Shown here one piece after another: positions 17,001 to 27,418 of a stretch of 45,728 nucleotides of DNA. This DNA comes from a marine bacterium B5-7 (GTDB taxonomy: Bacteria > Pseudomonadota > Gammaproteobacteria > Arenicellales > CAJQKF01). Below the pieces are notes generated by a model. It was not told where the DNA came from. It saw only the letters and a program-made list of their open reading frames with translations, and ran no database searches. Both the position numbers and the translations under genes were made by a program. The stretch is from the NCBI GenBank assembly GCA_021604525.1, contig BQJD01000030.1:1-45728 (forward strand). Direction: 5' to 3'. Each line of letters begins with the position of its first letter. Within the stretch, counting starts at the first letter, position 1.

Positions 17001-17606
17001 ATGAAGCAGTACGCGCCGGCGTTTGAGAGAAATCGACAACCCATTACCGATGCATTGATACAGGCGCTTGATGGGTGTTCGCGACTTCTTGAGATTGGCA
17101 GCGGCACGGGCCAGCATGTTGCCTGGTTCGCACGAGAGTTTCCCTCAATTACGTTTTACCCGAGTGATCTCCCTACCTCCATTGACAGTATCGAAGCATG
17201 GCGTGAGGAAGCCGGTCTCGATAACATTCAGCCAGCACGTGTTATTGATTTGCTATCCGAACCTGCGTCCGAAATATCAGGCATTAATCCCGATGCGATT
17301 ATCAGCATCAACACGCTGCATATCGTTTCCTGGCAAGGTGTGGAAGCTTTATTTGCAACCGCTTCGCGCACGCTTCCTCCGGGTGGTGTGTTGTTCGTTT
17401 ATGGCCCTTTTAAATTCAAATCGAGGGCGCTTGAGCCAAGCAATATTGAATTTGACCGTTGGCTGAAGGAACGCGATAGCAACTCCGGCATACGCTGTTT
17501 CGAAGACGTTAACCAGCTGGCCAGCGATGCCCGTCTTGAATGTGTGGCCAAACGCGCCATGCCGGCCAATAATCACTCGATCTGGTGGCGCAAGCTTTCC
17601 AATTGA
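17001..17606 (+). CDS. DUF938 SAM-dependent methyltransferase-like protein
   Basis: 201 residues. It opens with YAPAFERNRQPITDAL and SAM motif I LLEIGSGTGQHVAWFA, followed by FYPSDLP and later NTLHIVSW and GGVLFVYGPFKF, all DUF938-typical. The fold predicts a class I methyltransferase, but no substrate is established. It follows ctaB by 13 bp and may be co-transcribed with the cox assembly genes, and it converges on pyrD. Confidence 0.85.
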   Translation: MKQYAPAFERNRQPITDALIQALDGCSRLLEIGSGTGQHVAWFAREFPSITFYPSDLPTSIDSIEAWREEAGLDNIQPARVIDLLSEPASEISGINPDAIISINTLHIVSWQGVEALFATASRTLPPGGVLFVYGPFKFKSRALEPSNIEFDRWLKERDSNSGIRCFEDVNQLASDARLECVAKRAMPANNHSIWWRKLSN

Positions 17607-17666
17607 TTGCAAATTACCCGACCGTTTGGCGGTGCTTTATCCCAAGGCCGCTCAATACATTGGGTC

Positions 17667-18707
17667 TTAAGATCGAAGCCGGGCAAGTTCCTCGACGATG
17701 TCGCGTACCAGGCGCGGTCCTTCAAAAATAAAACCACTATATATCTGCACCAGCGTCGCGCCAGCATCCAGTTTCTCACGTGCATCAGCTGCACTCATGA
17801 TGCCGCCAACGGCGATTATTGGCAGCGCGCCATCAAGCAGTTTGGCAAGTTCAGCAATTATTTCGGAACTGAGGGTCGTCAATGGTTGGCCGCTGAGCCC
17901 ACCGGTTTGACCAATATGTTGATGATGACTGGTTGGCGGTCTGCTGGTCGTTGTGTTGGTGGCGATGATGGCGTCTATGTGATGTTTAAGGCATAGATCG
18001 ATAATGGCGGGTAGTTCTGTTGGCATCAGATCCGGCGCAATTTTAAGTGCCATCGGCACACGCCGCCCGGTATGATCGTCAAGCTCCTGCCGACAATAGC
18101 GAATTCCCTTAAGCAGCGGTTCAAGACCTTCGTTTTGCAGGGTTCTGAGATCACGGGTATTGGGCGAGGAAACGTTGATGGCAATGTAGTCGGCATCGTC
18201 ATACACCGTGCGGATGCCCAGTCGATAATCATCCAGTGATTGAGCGATGGGTGTTACAGCGTTTTTACCAATATTGATTCCGGTGATGCAACCGGGCCGG
18301 GCCTTCCTCAAGTTGGCAAGGAACTGATCCAGACCGCAACTGTTGAAACCCATGCGATTGATAATCGCCTTCTCGTCTTCAAGCCGGAACATCCGTGGAC
18401 GCGGATTACCCGGTTGCGACTCCGGCGTGACGGTGCCGAGTTCGATAAAACCGAATCCCATGGCACACAACGCCGGCCCGGCAGCGGCCTGTTTATCGAG
18501 CCCTGCAGCGAGGCCAACAGGATTCTTGAAGGTGAGGCCCATTACCTCAGTCGGCAGGTTCTGTACCTTCGAGCCATAGCGGGTATGAATCTGCCTCAGG
18601 AGGTAGGGGTGGCGCGATACATGTGACAGTGCAGCCATAGCAATGTTATGACTTGTCTCCGCATCGAAACGAAACAGCAGGCTTCGCGCCAGCGCATACA
18701 AATCCAT
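17667..18707 (-). CDS. pyrD: dihydroorotate dehydrogenase (quinone), class 2
   Basis: Flavoenzyme of pyrimidine synthesis that oxidises dihydroorotate and passes electrons to the membrane quinone pool. 346 residues, as in class 2 enzymes. The N-terminal helical extension (MDLYALARSLLFRFDAETSH) for membrane/quinone contact is present. FMN-barrel signatures are NPVGLAAGLDK, INRMGFNSCGLD, ADYIAINVSSPNTRDLR (class 2 catalytic Ser region), NTTTSR and IIAVGGIMSAADA. Its ATG overlaps the stop of the upstream pseudouridine synthase by one base (TGATG). Confidence 0.96.
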   Translation of the reverse strand: MDLYALARSLLFRFDAETSHNIAMAALSHVSRHPYLLRQIHTRYGSKVQNLPTEVMGLTFKNPVGLAAGLDKQAAAGPALCAMGFGFIELGTVTPESQPGNPRPRMFRLEDEKAIINRMGFNSCGLDQFLANLRKARPGCITGINIGKNAVTPIAQSLDDYRLGIRTVYDDADYIAINVSSPNTRDLRTLQNEGLEPLLKGIRYCRQELDDHTGRRVPMALKIAPDLMPTELPAIIDLCLKHHIDAIIATNTTTSRPPTSHHQHIGQTGGLSGQPLTTLSSEIIAELAKLLDGALPIIAVGGIMSAADAREKLDAGATLVQIYSGFIFEGPRLVRDIVEELARLRS

Positions 18708-19429
18708 CAGAATGATTCATCCGGGCGAAGTTCCCGCCATGTACCCAAAGGTAATTTACCCAGTTTTACACCACCGATTCGCACACGCTTGAGAGCCGTT
18801 ACATTGACACCGACTTCGTCACACATTCGACGAATCTGTCGTTTGCGTCCTTCAATGAGTATGAAGCGAAGCTGGTCGTCATTAAGCTGATTGACTTTCG
18901 CCGGCTTTAACGCCCGCCCGTCGAGACTCAGTCCGTGACGAAGCATTTTGAGCTGAGGTTCACTCACTTTGCCGGTATGACGGACGAGATATTCTTTTTC
19001 GACAATCACATCGTTGCCGATTAACTGTCGTGCCACCCGGCCGTCGGCGGTCATCACCAGCAGTCCGGTGGAGTTGATATCGAGGCGGCCAGCCGGCGCA
19101 AGGGTAGAGCGGTCATGAACCTTTGGTGCTTTGCCCTCGCCGGCATAAGTATCCGAAGACACTAATGTGACAGCGCTCTTATAACCCGGTTCAGGTTGTC
19201 CGGAGACATAACCGAGGGGTTTGTTAATTAGCACTGTCCCTCGTGCAGCCTGCTCGGACTGCGCGCTGGCGTCGAGCACCACGTTATGAGATGGCTCAAC
19301 GCGAAACCAGGCTTCGCGAATGATCTCACCATCGACACGCACCCGGCCATCAGCGATGTAGCGATCAGCCTCACGGCGTGAGCACAGGCCCATTTGGGCA
19401 AGATATTTAGACAGGCGAAGGACAGCCAT
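18707..19429 (-). CDS. RNA pseudouridine synthase, RsuA/RluF-like
   Basis: 240 residues. An N-terminal S4 RNA-binding domain (LSKYLAQMGLCSRREADRYI) is followed by the catalytic domain, with Asp in AGRLDINSTGLLVMT. It ends in EGRKRQIRRMCDEVG and PLGTWRELRPDE. The C-terminal motif resembles E. coli RluF (23S rRNA) more than RluB or RsuA, as recalled. The exact uridine target cannot be told from sequence alone. Lies between purB (17-bp gap) and pyrD (1-bp overlap) in what looks like one transcription unit. Confidence 0.85.
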   Translation of the reverse strand: MAVLRLSKYLAQMGLCSRREADRYIADGRVRVDGEIIREAWFRVEPSHNVVLDASAQSEQAARGTVLINKPLGYVSGQPEPGYKSAVTLVSSDTYAGEGKAPKVHDRSTLAPAGRLDINSTGLLVMTADGRVARQLIGNDVIVEKEYLVRHTGKVSEPQLKMLRHGLSLDGRALKPAKVNQLNDDQLRFILIEGRKRQIRRMCDEVGVNVTALKRVRIGGVKLGKLPLGTWRELRPDESF

Positions 19430-19446
19430 GTGAGCGGGTACCAGGT

Positions 19447-20829
<1,383 letters not shown>

Positions 20830-20939
20830 TTACTGGTTTCAGGTGGTGTCAGCCGAGTCGCTTTGGCCGGGAAGATCTGACAGGAGCGTCGAATTTGGTG
20901 ACGCAGACAACTAAAGTGCTGTAACAGATTCGCAGCAGC

Positions 20940-21365
20940 CTATTTTAACCTGCTGGCGCTCGCTTCGCGATGCGTTGGCTGTTTTTCGACTTCAAGATTT
21001 TCCAACCGCTCGCGGCACTGCTTCTCGATAATGTCCAGCTCGTTCAGCGTCGTCTCGATATCCTCGCGCTGCTGGCGAAGCTGACGGCGCCGATCATCGA
21101 TGCGGGTAATGAAATAGTCGAGTTGAGCCGTCTCTCCCGGGTCGCTGTGATACATGCTGATCATGTCGGCAATCTCCATGAGAGAGAATCCCAGCCGCTT
21201 ACCGCGCAGAATCAGTTTGAGTCGTACCCGGTCGCGATTGGAATAGACGCGTTGGCGTCCACGCCTTTTCGGATGCAGCAGGCCTTCATCCTCGTAAAAT
21301 CGAATGGCCCGTGGAGTCACTTCAAACTCCCGGGAAAGCTCGCTGATGCTTAAAGATTCGGTCAT
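20940..21365 (-). CDS. MerR-family transcriptional regulator, LiuR-like
   Basis: 141 residues. The winged helix-turn-helix SISELSREFEVTPRAIRFYE and DEGLLHPKRRGRQRVYS is MerR-type. It is followed by KRLGFSLMEIADMISMY and a long coiled-coil helix (YFITRIDDRRRQLRQQREDI...). There are no clustered Cys for metal sensing, and the ETAQLDYFITRIDDRRRQL pattern resembles LiuR, the regulator of leucine/isovalerate catabolism. It is divergent from icmF, and a perfect palindrome lies between, so it very likely controls icmF and possibly itself. ATG at 21365 is chosen from the family start (MTESLSISEL); a GTG further upstream would abut the palindrome. Confidence 0.85.
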   Translation of the reverse strand: MTESLSISELSREFEVTPRAIRFYEDEGLLHPKRRGRQRVYSNRDRVRLKLILRGKRLGFSLMEIADMISMYHSDPGETAQLDYFITRIDDRRRQLRQQREDIETTLNELDIIEKQCRERLENLEVEKQPTHREASASRLK

Positions 21366-21466
21366 TGGTTCAGAAACGGGCCTGGCCTGGCGGTGGGTGG
21401 ATTGGGGTGGATCATGAAATAAATTCTGAAACGGTAATGGTAATGACAAATAAGTATAGGCCACAA

Positions 21467-21488
21467 TTGACGTTTACGTAAACGTCAA
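21467..21488. promoter_or_regulatory. perfect 22-bp palindrome, candidate MerR/LiuR operator for icmF
   Basis: TTGACGTTTAC (21467-21477) is followed directly by its exact reverse complement GTAAACGTCAA (21478-21488). It lies 57 bp before the icmF start and about 100 bp before the MerR-type regulator start. The motif has the TTTACGTAAA-like core I associate with LiuR sites, which agrees with the neighbouring regulator. Confidence 0.75.
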
Positions 21489-21544
21489 ATAGACTGACCG
21501 AATATTTTCCACAACCCCTAAAACGGCGTATTTTATCGCCAGCG

Positions 21545-24500
21545 ATGACCATGCCATCAAATGTTCAAGCAATCGATCGAGTCCCATCCGCGCAAGCCGA
21601 AACTGTAGGCAAGCTGCGTTTTGTCACGGCTGCCAGTCTGTTCGACGGTCATGACGCCTCCATCAACATCATGCGCCGGATACTGCAATCGTCTGGGGTC
21701 GAAGTTATTCATCTGGGTCATAACCGTTCGGTACGGGAAATTGTCGACGCGGCCATTGAGGAAGATGTCCAGGGAATAGCAATCAGCTCCTACCAGGGTG
21801 GCCACGTCGAGTATTTCAAATACATGGTGGATATGTTGACTGAACGCGGCGCGTCGCACATCAGGGTATTTGGCGGTGGTGGCGGCGTTATCGTCACATC
21901 AGAAATACGTGAGTTGCATGAGTACGGGGTTGCCCGTATCTACTCGCCAGAAGACGGCCAGAAGCTCGGTCTTCAGGGCATGATCGACGACATGCTGGAA
22001 CGTGCCGGCACGGTTCAGCCACAACAAATTATGGATCGCCTCGATTCGGCTAGATTATCCGATCCGGTGCATCTGGCACAGATGATCAGCGTGCTTGAGA
22101 ATAATCATGCTGAACCGGGATTGATCAGGCAGATTGATCAAATAGCACATGAACGCGCTATGCCGGTCCTCGGCCTGACCGGGACCGGCGGGTCCGGTAA
22201 ATCGTCGCTGACCGATGAACTGATACTGCGACTGCGCCTGGATTACAAGGACGCATTGAAAGTCGCCCTGGTTGCTATCGATCCATCGCGGCGAAAGACG
22301 GGCGGGGCGCTGCTGGGCGATCGTATTCGCATGAATGCCATTGAGGGCGAGCAAATATTCATGCGTTCCATGGCGACCCGAGAAGCGGGTATGGATGTGC
22401 CGTCCGGCATCGACAGGATTATTAAATTGCTGCAAATCGCCGGCTTTGATCTGACCATAATCGAAACGCCCGGAATCGGGCAGGGGGACACGCGCATTAC
22501 TGACCATGTCGATTTGTCGCTGTACGTCATGACCCCTGAATACGGTGCAGCCAGCCAACTCGAGAAGATCGACATGCTCGACTTCGCCGACCTGGTTGCG
22601 ATAAATAAATCTGATAGAAAGGGCGCAAAGGATGCCCTCCGCGACGTTCGTAAACAGGTGCAAAGAAACCGCGAAGCGTTTACCACCAACCCCGAAGATA
22701 TGCCGGTATTCCTGACGCGCGCCTCGCATTTCAACGATGCAGGCGTCACGCATCTGTATATCTCTCTGCGAGATCAACTGGTTGCACAAGGGTTGGAAGC
22801 ACCATCTGATCCTCTTGATGCATCCGAATACGATGTCGATTCCGATGACTCGCTGGTACCGGTTCAACGGCAACGTTATCTGTCAGAAATTGCGGAGTCT
22901 GTGCGGGAATATCATGACACGACCCGCAAGCAGTCCGATATCGCGCACCAGTGTCAACAGCTTGGCGAAGTGTTGAGTTCACTTGACGATGACACGACTA
23001 TCAAAGCCATTTCGGATCGTCTGGATGAAGCGCGCTCAAAGCTCGACGTGCAATGCCGTTCGATGCTTAAGTCGTGGCCGGCCATTGCCGATAAATATCG
23101 TGCTGATGAATTTGTATACGAAGTCCGTGGTCGTGAGATCCGCATGCCGCTGTATGTGGATAGCCTAAGCGGTACGAAAATTCCCAAGGTGGCATTACCG
23201 CGCTTTCGCGATCATGGTGATCTGCTTGAATGGTTACGGCGCGAGAATCTGCCGGGCTACTTTCCATATACTGCGGGAGTATTTCCGTTAAAGCGTGAAG
23301 GCGAGGACCCAACACGCATGTTCGCCGGTGAAGGCGACGCATTCAGAACCAATCGCCGGTTTAAATTTTTATCCGAGGGATATCCGGCCAAGCGTTTATC
23401 AACGGCGTTTGATTCGGTCACATTATATGGTGCGGACCCTGATGAACGTCCCGATATTTATGGCAAGGTGGGTACCTCGGGTGTTTCCATCGCCACTGTG
23501 GAGGACATGCGCGAGCTCTATCGCGGTTTCGATCTGTGCAGTCAGAAAACATCCGTATCCATGACCATCAATGGCCCGGCTCCGACTGTGCTGGCGATGT
23601 TTTTAAATACGGCAATTGATCAGCAGGTGGAAAAGTTCGAATCGGAGAACGGCCAGCGTCCAGACGCACAGGAGTACGAGAAACTCCAATCCGCAACGTT
23701 GAGCCAGGTGCGCGGCACCGTGCAAGCCGATATTTTAAAAGAAGATCAGGGCCAGAATACGTGCCTGTTCTCGACCGAGTTCAGCTTGAAGCTGATGGGT
23801 GATATCCAGCAGTACTTTATCGACAACAAGGTACGAAATTTCTACTCGGTATCAATATCCGGCTATCACATCGCAGAAGCCGGCGCCAACCCCATAAGCC
23901 AGCTTGCCTTCACCTTGTCGAACGGCTTCACCTATGTCGAGTCTTATCTGGCGCGGGGAATGTCGGTGGATGAGTTTGCTCCAAACCTGTCGTTCTTTTT
24001 CTCGAACGGCATGGATCCCGAATATTCAGTACTGGGTCGCGTGGCACGTCGTATCTGGGCCATCGCAATGCGTGAGCGTTATGGCGCCGATGAACGAAGC
24101 CAAAAACTCAAATATCATATCCAGACATCGGGGCGCAGTCTGCATGCTCAGGAGATGACATTCAACGATATCCGCACCACTTTGCAAGCTCTGATTGCGG
24201 TTTACGATAACTGTAACTCTCTGCATACCAACGCCCATGATGAAGCGATCACGACGCCTACCGAAGACTCGGTTCGACGTGCGGTGGCCATTCAGAAAAT
24301 CATTAACGAGGAATGGGGGGTAGCTTATAATGAAAATCCGAATCAGGGCAGTTTTATTATCGAGGAGTTGACCGAGCTGGTTGAGCAAGCGGTGCTATTG
24401 GAATTCGACCGAATATCGGAGCGTGGAGGCGTGCTTGGCGCCATGGAAACGGGATACCAGCGCGGCAAGATTCAGGAAGAATCCATGTACTACGAGCATC

Positions 24501-24808
24501 GCAAGCACGATGGCAGCTATCCGATCATTGGTGTAAACACATTTCTGTCAGAACAAACCGGAAGCGATGACGAACCGGAGCTTGCCCGTGCCACCGAGAG
24601 TGAAAAACGCAGTCAGCTTGATCGACTGGCGCGCTTTCATGAAGCCAATCGCAGTAAATCAATTGAGGCACTTGAACGTTTACAGGCGGCGGCGACGGGT
24701 GGTGAAAATGTATTTGCTGAACTGATGCACAGTGTTCGGTATTGTTCACTTGGACAGATTACCGACGCATTGTTCAAGGTTGGCGGCAAGTATCGACGGA
24801 ATATGTAG
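21545..24808 (+). CDS. icmF: fused isobutyryl-CoA mutase with G-protein chaperone
   Basis: 1087 residues in three modules. The B12-binding domain is at ~25-150, with cobalamin-ligand His36 in [16 protein letters not shown] MeaI-type G-protein chaperone spans ~205-420, with P-loop [12 protein letters not shown] at 210-221 and G4 motif NKSD at 354-357. The acyl-CoA mutase barrel runs from ~530 to the end. Specificity positions: Phe593 (RMFAGEG) replaces the Tyr of methylmalonyl-CoA mutase and Gln737 (DQGQNT) replaces its Arg. This is the Phe/Gln pair of isobutyryl-CoA mutase, not the Leu/His of pivalyl-CoA mutase. It interconverts isobutyryl- and n-butyryl-CoA with adenosylcobalamin. ATG at 21545 fits; a second ATG is two codons on. 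Confidence 0.95.
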   Translation: MTMPSNVQAIDRVPSAQAETVGKLRFVTAASLFDGHDASINIMRRILQSSGVEVIHLGHNRSVREIVDAAIEEDVQGIAISSYQGGHVEYFKYMVDMLTERGASHIRVFGGGGGVIVTSEIRELHEYGVARIYSPEDGQKLGLQGMIDDMLERAGTVQPQQIMDRLDSARLSDPVHLAQMISVLENNHAEPGLIRQIDQIAHERAMPVLGLTGTGGSGKSSLTDELILRLRLDYKDALKVALVAIDPSRRKTGGALLGDRIRMNAIEGEQIFMRSMATREAGMDVPSGIDRIIKLLQIAGFDLTIIETPGIGQGDTRITDHVDLSLYVMTPEYGAASQLEKIDMLDFADLVAINKSDRKGAKDALRDVRKQVQRNREAFTTNPEDMPVFLTRASHFNDAGVTHLYISLRDQLVAQGLEAPSDPLDASEYDVDSDDSLVPVQRQRYLSEIAESVREYHDTTRKQSDIAHQCQQLGEVLSSLDDDTTIKAISDRLDEARSKLDVQCRSMLKSWPAIADKYRADEFVYEVRGREIRMPLYVDSLSGTKIPKVALPRFRDHGDLLEWLRRENLPGYFPYTAGVFPLKREGEDPTRMFAGEGDAFRTNRRFKFLSEGYPAKRLSTAFDSVTLYGADPDERPDIYGKVGTSGVSIATVEDMRELYRGFDLCSQKTSVSMTINGPAPTVLAMFLNTAIDQQVEKFESENGQRPDAQEYEKLQSATLSQVRGTVQADILKEDQGQNTCLFSTEFSLKLMGDIQQYFIDNKVRNFYSVSISGYHIAEAGANPISQLAFTLSNGFTYVESYLARGMSVDEFAPNLSFFFSNGMDPEYSVLGRVARRIWAIAMRERYGADERSQKLKYHIQTSGRSLHAQEMTFNDIRTTLQALIAVYDNCNSLHTNAHDEAITTPTEDSVRRAVAIQKIINEEWGVAYNENPNQGSFIIEELTELVEQAVLLEFDRISERGGVLGAMETGYQRGKIQEESMYYEHRKHDGSYPIIGVNTFLSEQTGSDDEPELARATESEKRSQLDRLARFHEANRSKSIEALERLQAAATGGENVFAELMHSVRYCSLGQITDALFKVGGKYRRNM

Positions 24809-24817
24809 GCTGTAAAT

Positions 24818-24840
24818 TCCATCGACCACAAGTCGGTGGA
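24818..24840 (+). terminator. weak hairpin after icmF
   Basis: TCCATCGAC (24818-24826) pairs with GTCGGTGGA (24832-24840), with one T-G wobble, around a 5-nt loop, 10 nt after the icmF stop. No T run follows, so termination is uncertain. Confidence 0.3.
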
Positions 24841-24942
24841 TCATGTTAGCTTCGGCTTGTCTTGTAGCCTGTGTCCTTCTGTTCATAGCTCCGCATCATG
24901 TATGCGGGATCAATTTCTGTTCAACTATTTGTAGCATTTGCA

Positions 24943-26124
24943 ATGAATCGTAACGTATTGCTGCTGGCTCTATGCCAGGCGCTGATGCTGACCGGTACGT
25001 CAATTTTACTATCGACCTCAGCACTTGTTGGCGTACGTCTTGCAGATACGCCAACGTTGGCCACATTGCCGTTGGCATTTCAGTTTCTCGGCATGATGAT
25101 TTCTTCGTTCACAGCGTCGATGTTAATGAAACACTTCGGTCGCAAGGCAGGATTCATTGGGGGTCTATTGCTGGCACTGGGCGGTGCCGCGACCTGTGCC
25201 AGCGCGGTCTACAATGGCAGTTATGTTGCGTTTTGCTTCGGCTCGTTGCTGCTCGGTTTGTATAATGGAGTAGGCCAATACTATCGATTTACCGCCGCTG
25301 AAGTTGTACCCATGGCGTTTAAGGCACGGGCTATTTCATATGTGCTCGCCGGTGGTTTGATCGCCGCATTTATCGGACCGAACCTCGCTAACCTGACACG
25401 CGATGTCGTTGCAGATGCGCAGTTTGCCGGTACCTATATGAGCCTTCTGGTTGTTTATGGGTTGTCCATGGTGCTGGTTTCGCTCACTCGAATACCACCA
25501 CCGGGAGATTTCGAACGCAGTAGCGGTGGCCGGTCAATTTTGGAGATTATCTGGCAGCCAACATTTTTCGTGGCGGTATTCAGTGCATTGGTGGGATACG
25601 GCATCATGAACCTGGTGATGGTGGCCACGCCGCTGGCAATGCAAGGCTGTGGCTTTCAGTTTGGCCAGACCGCACAGGTTATTCAATGGCATGTCGTTGG
25701 CATGTTCCTGCCATCGTTTTTTACCGGTCGGTTGATCGAACGCTATGGCGTACTCAATATCATTGTTTCCGGCGCACTGTTTATGCTTGCCTGTATCGCC
25801 ATCAATCTGCATGGAATCACCTTTATCCATTTTGTATCCGCATTGGCTTTTTTAGGTTTGGGCTGGAACTTCATGTTTATCGGTGGTACCACGTTGCTGA
25901 CGGAAGTCTATACGCCGGCTGAGAAAGCCAAGACCCAGGGACTTAACGATTTCATTGTGTCAACTACAGTGACCACAACTGCGCTTTCGTCAGGTTATCT
26001 TAATTATGAATTCGGTTGGCGCACGCTTAACCTGGTTGCGGTACCGGCGGTGGTACTGGCATTGCTTGCAGCGTGCTGGTTGTTGTTCAGGCGTCGCAGG
26101 ACTGCGTTTCAGGAAGTCGTGTAG
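24943..26124 (+). CDS. major facilitator superfamily transporter
   Basis: 393 residues with about twelve hydrophobic helices in two halves. The loop between helices 2 and 3 reads MKHFGRKAGFIGG, the MFS signature region (G-x-x-x-D-R-x-G-R-R-like). The second-half counterpart is GRLIERYGVLNIIVSGA. ATG at 24943 (MNRNVLLLALCQALM) is preferred over an ATG 15 codons upstream because it begins directly at the first helix. It follows icmF by 134 bp and converges on the EamA permease with an 8-bp gap. The substrate cannot be predicted. Confidence 0.85.
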   Translation: MNRNVLLLALCQALMLTGTSILLSTSALVGVRLADTPTLATLPLAFQFLGMMISSFTASMLMKHFGRKAGFIGGLLLALGGAATCASAVYNGSYVAFCFGSLLLGLYNGVGQYYRFTAAEVVPMAFKARAISYVLAGGLIAAFIGPNLANLTRDVVADAQFAGTYMSLLVVYGLSMVLVSLTRIPPPGDFERSSGGRSILEIIWQPTFFVAVFSALVGYGIMNLVMVATPLAMQGCGFQFGQTAQVIQWHVVGMFLPSFFTGRLIERYGVLNIIVSGALFMLACIAINLHGITFIHFVSALAFLGLGWNFMFIGGTTLLTEVYTPAEKAKTQGLNDFIVSTTVTTTALSSGYLNYEFGWRTLNLVAVPAVVLALLAACWLLFRRRRTAFQEVV

Positions 26125-26132
26125 TTTCTGCG

Positions 26133-27020
26133 TTATTCAGCGGTGATCGGTGAGTCAGTGGCGGATGCGCCGGGCCGAATGATAATGAAGTTGCCAATGA
26201 GAACCAGCGCGACGCCAGCTATGGAAAGCGCAGTCCACTGATAACCTTCGAGCAAGGTGGATATTAGCAGGGCGACAATGGGAAACAGCACCATCGCATA
26301 GGCTGCCCGGCCAGGGCCCACACGACCCACCAGGGTCAGGTAACTGCCGAAGGCGAGTATCGAACCGAATACGGCGAGGTAGATCAGCGAGCCCATGTAT
26401 GTGGGTGTAAGTTCGAAGCGTAGCGGTATGTCAAACCACCATACGGCGATAAACAAAAACAGCGTACCGTAACTCATGCCGTACGCATTCGCCTGTACGA
26501 CCGGAATATCACGGCGCTGGATACGCGCCGACACGATATTGCCAATCGAAGCCAGCAACGTGCCGAAGATGGCCAGCAACACGCCAAGACTATCAAAGCT
26601 GGAGAGGTCGGGAAGGAATATCATCGCCAGGCCGACGATGCCGGTGAGGGCGCCGACAACCACCGGTACGGTGATGCGATTCGAGAGGAACAAGGCGCCA
26701 CCGATAATGTTCAAAATGACGATGGTGGAAAATATCACCGCCACCAGACCGCTGGTCAGATTAACGCTTGCATAGTAGAAGATGGCATAGTTGCTGCTGA
26801 ACAGAAAAAGGCCTAAAAGCGCCATGCCGAGATGCGCGGCGGAATTGAATCGCATGGGCAGATTTCGAATGATGCACCATGCCATCAACAATGCCGCCGC
26901 GAGGGCAAAACGGTAGGCAACCGAAACGACCGGCTCGACCCACCCGAGTTGCAGCTTGATTGCGTACCAGGTCGATCCCCAGATCAATATCGCCGCCAGG
27001 TACAGGGTAGTCGAGCCCAT
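26133..27020 (-). CDS. EamA/DMT-superfamily permease
   Basis: 295 residues with ten hydrophobic helices in two EamA repeats. The first begins LYLAAILIWGSTWYAIKLQLG, and the second starts around GVLLAIFGTLLASIGNIVSA. Such proteins export amino acids or other metabolites, but the substrate is not evident. It lies 56 bp downstream of the DUF1127 gene on the same strand, so both are probably read from the promoter in the gap shared with the divergent MocR-type gene. MocR regulators often control a neighbouring EamA exporter. Confidence 0.88.
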   Translation of the reverse strand: MGSTTLYLAAILIWGSTWYAIKLQLGWVEPVVSVAYRFALAAALLMAWCIIRNLPMRFNSAAHLGMALLGLFLFSSNYAIFYYASVNLTSGLVAVIFSTIVILNIIGGALFLSNRITVPVVVGALTGIVGLAMIFLPDLSSFDSLGVLLAIFGTLLASIGNIVSARIQRRDIPVVQANAYGMSYGTLFLFIAVWWFDIPLRFELTPTYMGSLIYLAVFGSILAFGSYLTLVGRVGPGRAAYAMVLFPIVALLISTLLEGYQWTALSIAGVALVLIGNFIIIRPGASATDSPITAE

Positions 27021-27076
27021 CAGGTCAGGATATCGGCATCATGGCAATAGACCGCAATGCGAAATCCATGAGTCTG

Positions 27077-27298
27077 TTATTCCTGCCAGAAAGGTTTGGC
27101 TGCTTCACACCGTGCTGCGCTATGGTTGATACCCATGTCGTTAAGCTCTGCAGCATTGAGACGGAGCAGGTGCTGGCGCTGCAGGCTTCGCGAATACCAG
27201 GCATGTAAAGTGGTGGCAAGTGTACCGAATACCGCAGCCATGATGGACTGACTGCGCGAAGCGGATCGGGCAAAAGTGTGGTCAACCAGGGTGGACAT
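27077..27298 (-). CDS. DUF1127 (YjiS-like) mini-protein
   Basis: 73 residues. The C-terminal half carries the DUF1127 pattern: RQHLLRLNAAELNDMGINHS, then AARCEAAKPFW. The N-terminal half is a short amphipathic or hydrophobic stretch (SIMAAVFGTLATTLHAW). AGGAG (complement of 27306-27310) lies 7 nt before the ATG. DUF1127 proteins are small Arg-rich proteins, some linked to RNA binding or phosphate and carbon homeostasis. Its place in front of an EamA permease and opposite a MocR gene suggests shared control. Confidence 0.82.
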   Translation of the reverse strand: MSTLVDHTFARSASRSQSIMAAVFGTLATTLHAWYSRSLQRQHLLRLNAAELNDMGINHSAARCEAAKPFWQE

Positions 27299-27418
27299 AT
27301 CAATACTCCTACGATTTGAAGTTTAAGGTACAACTAACGATGGAGTGCATTATCCACATCTCACTGGTATAGTAACAGATACAATTAAATCAAAAAATAA
27401 CCATAACAGTTGGACCGC
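27299..27418. promoter_or_regulatory. divergent promoter region between DUF1127 and the MocR-type gene
   Basis: 120 bp, AT-rich. Facing left, TTGATT and TATACC are 16 bp apart (27365-27392). Inside this interval the plus strand reads TGGTAT (27365-27370) and, 7 nt later, AGATACA (27378-27384), an imperfect inverted pair sharing GTAT/ATAC. A regulator bound there would block the leftward promoter, so it is a reasonable operator candidate for the MocR-type protein. Confidence 0.4.

Noticed and set aside
22055-22873. 272-residue open frame antisense to icmF
   Set aside because: It lies wholly inside the conserved G-protein domain of icmF, has no family resemblance, and its composition follows from icmF codon use.
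24841-24942. Small gene between icmF and the MFS transporter
   Set aside because: No start with a ribosome site and no open frame of meaningful length apart from the upstream extension of the MFS frame.
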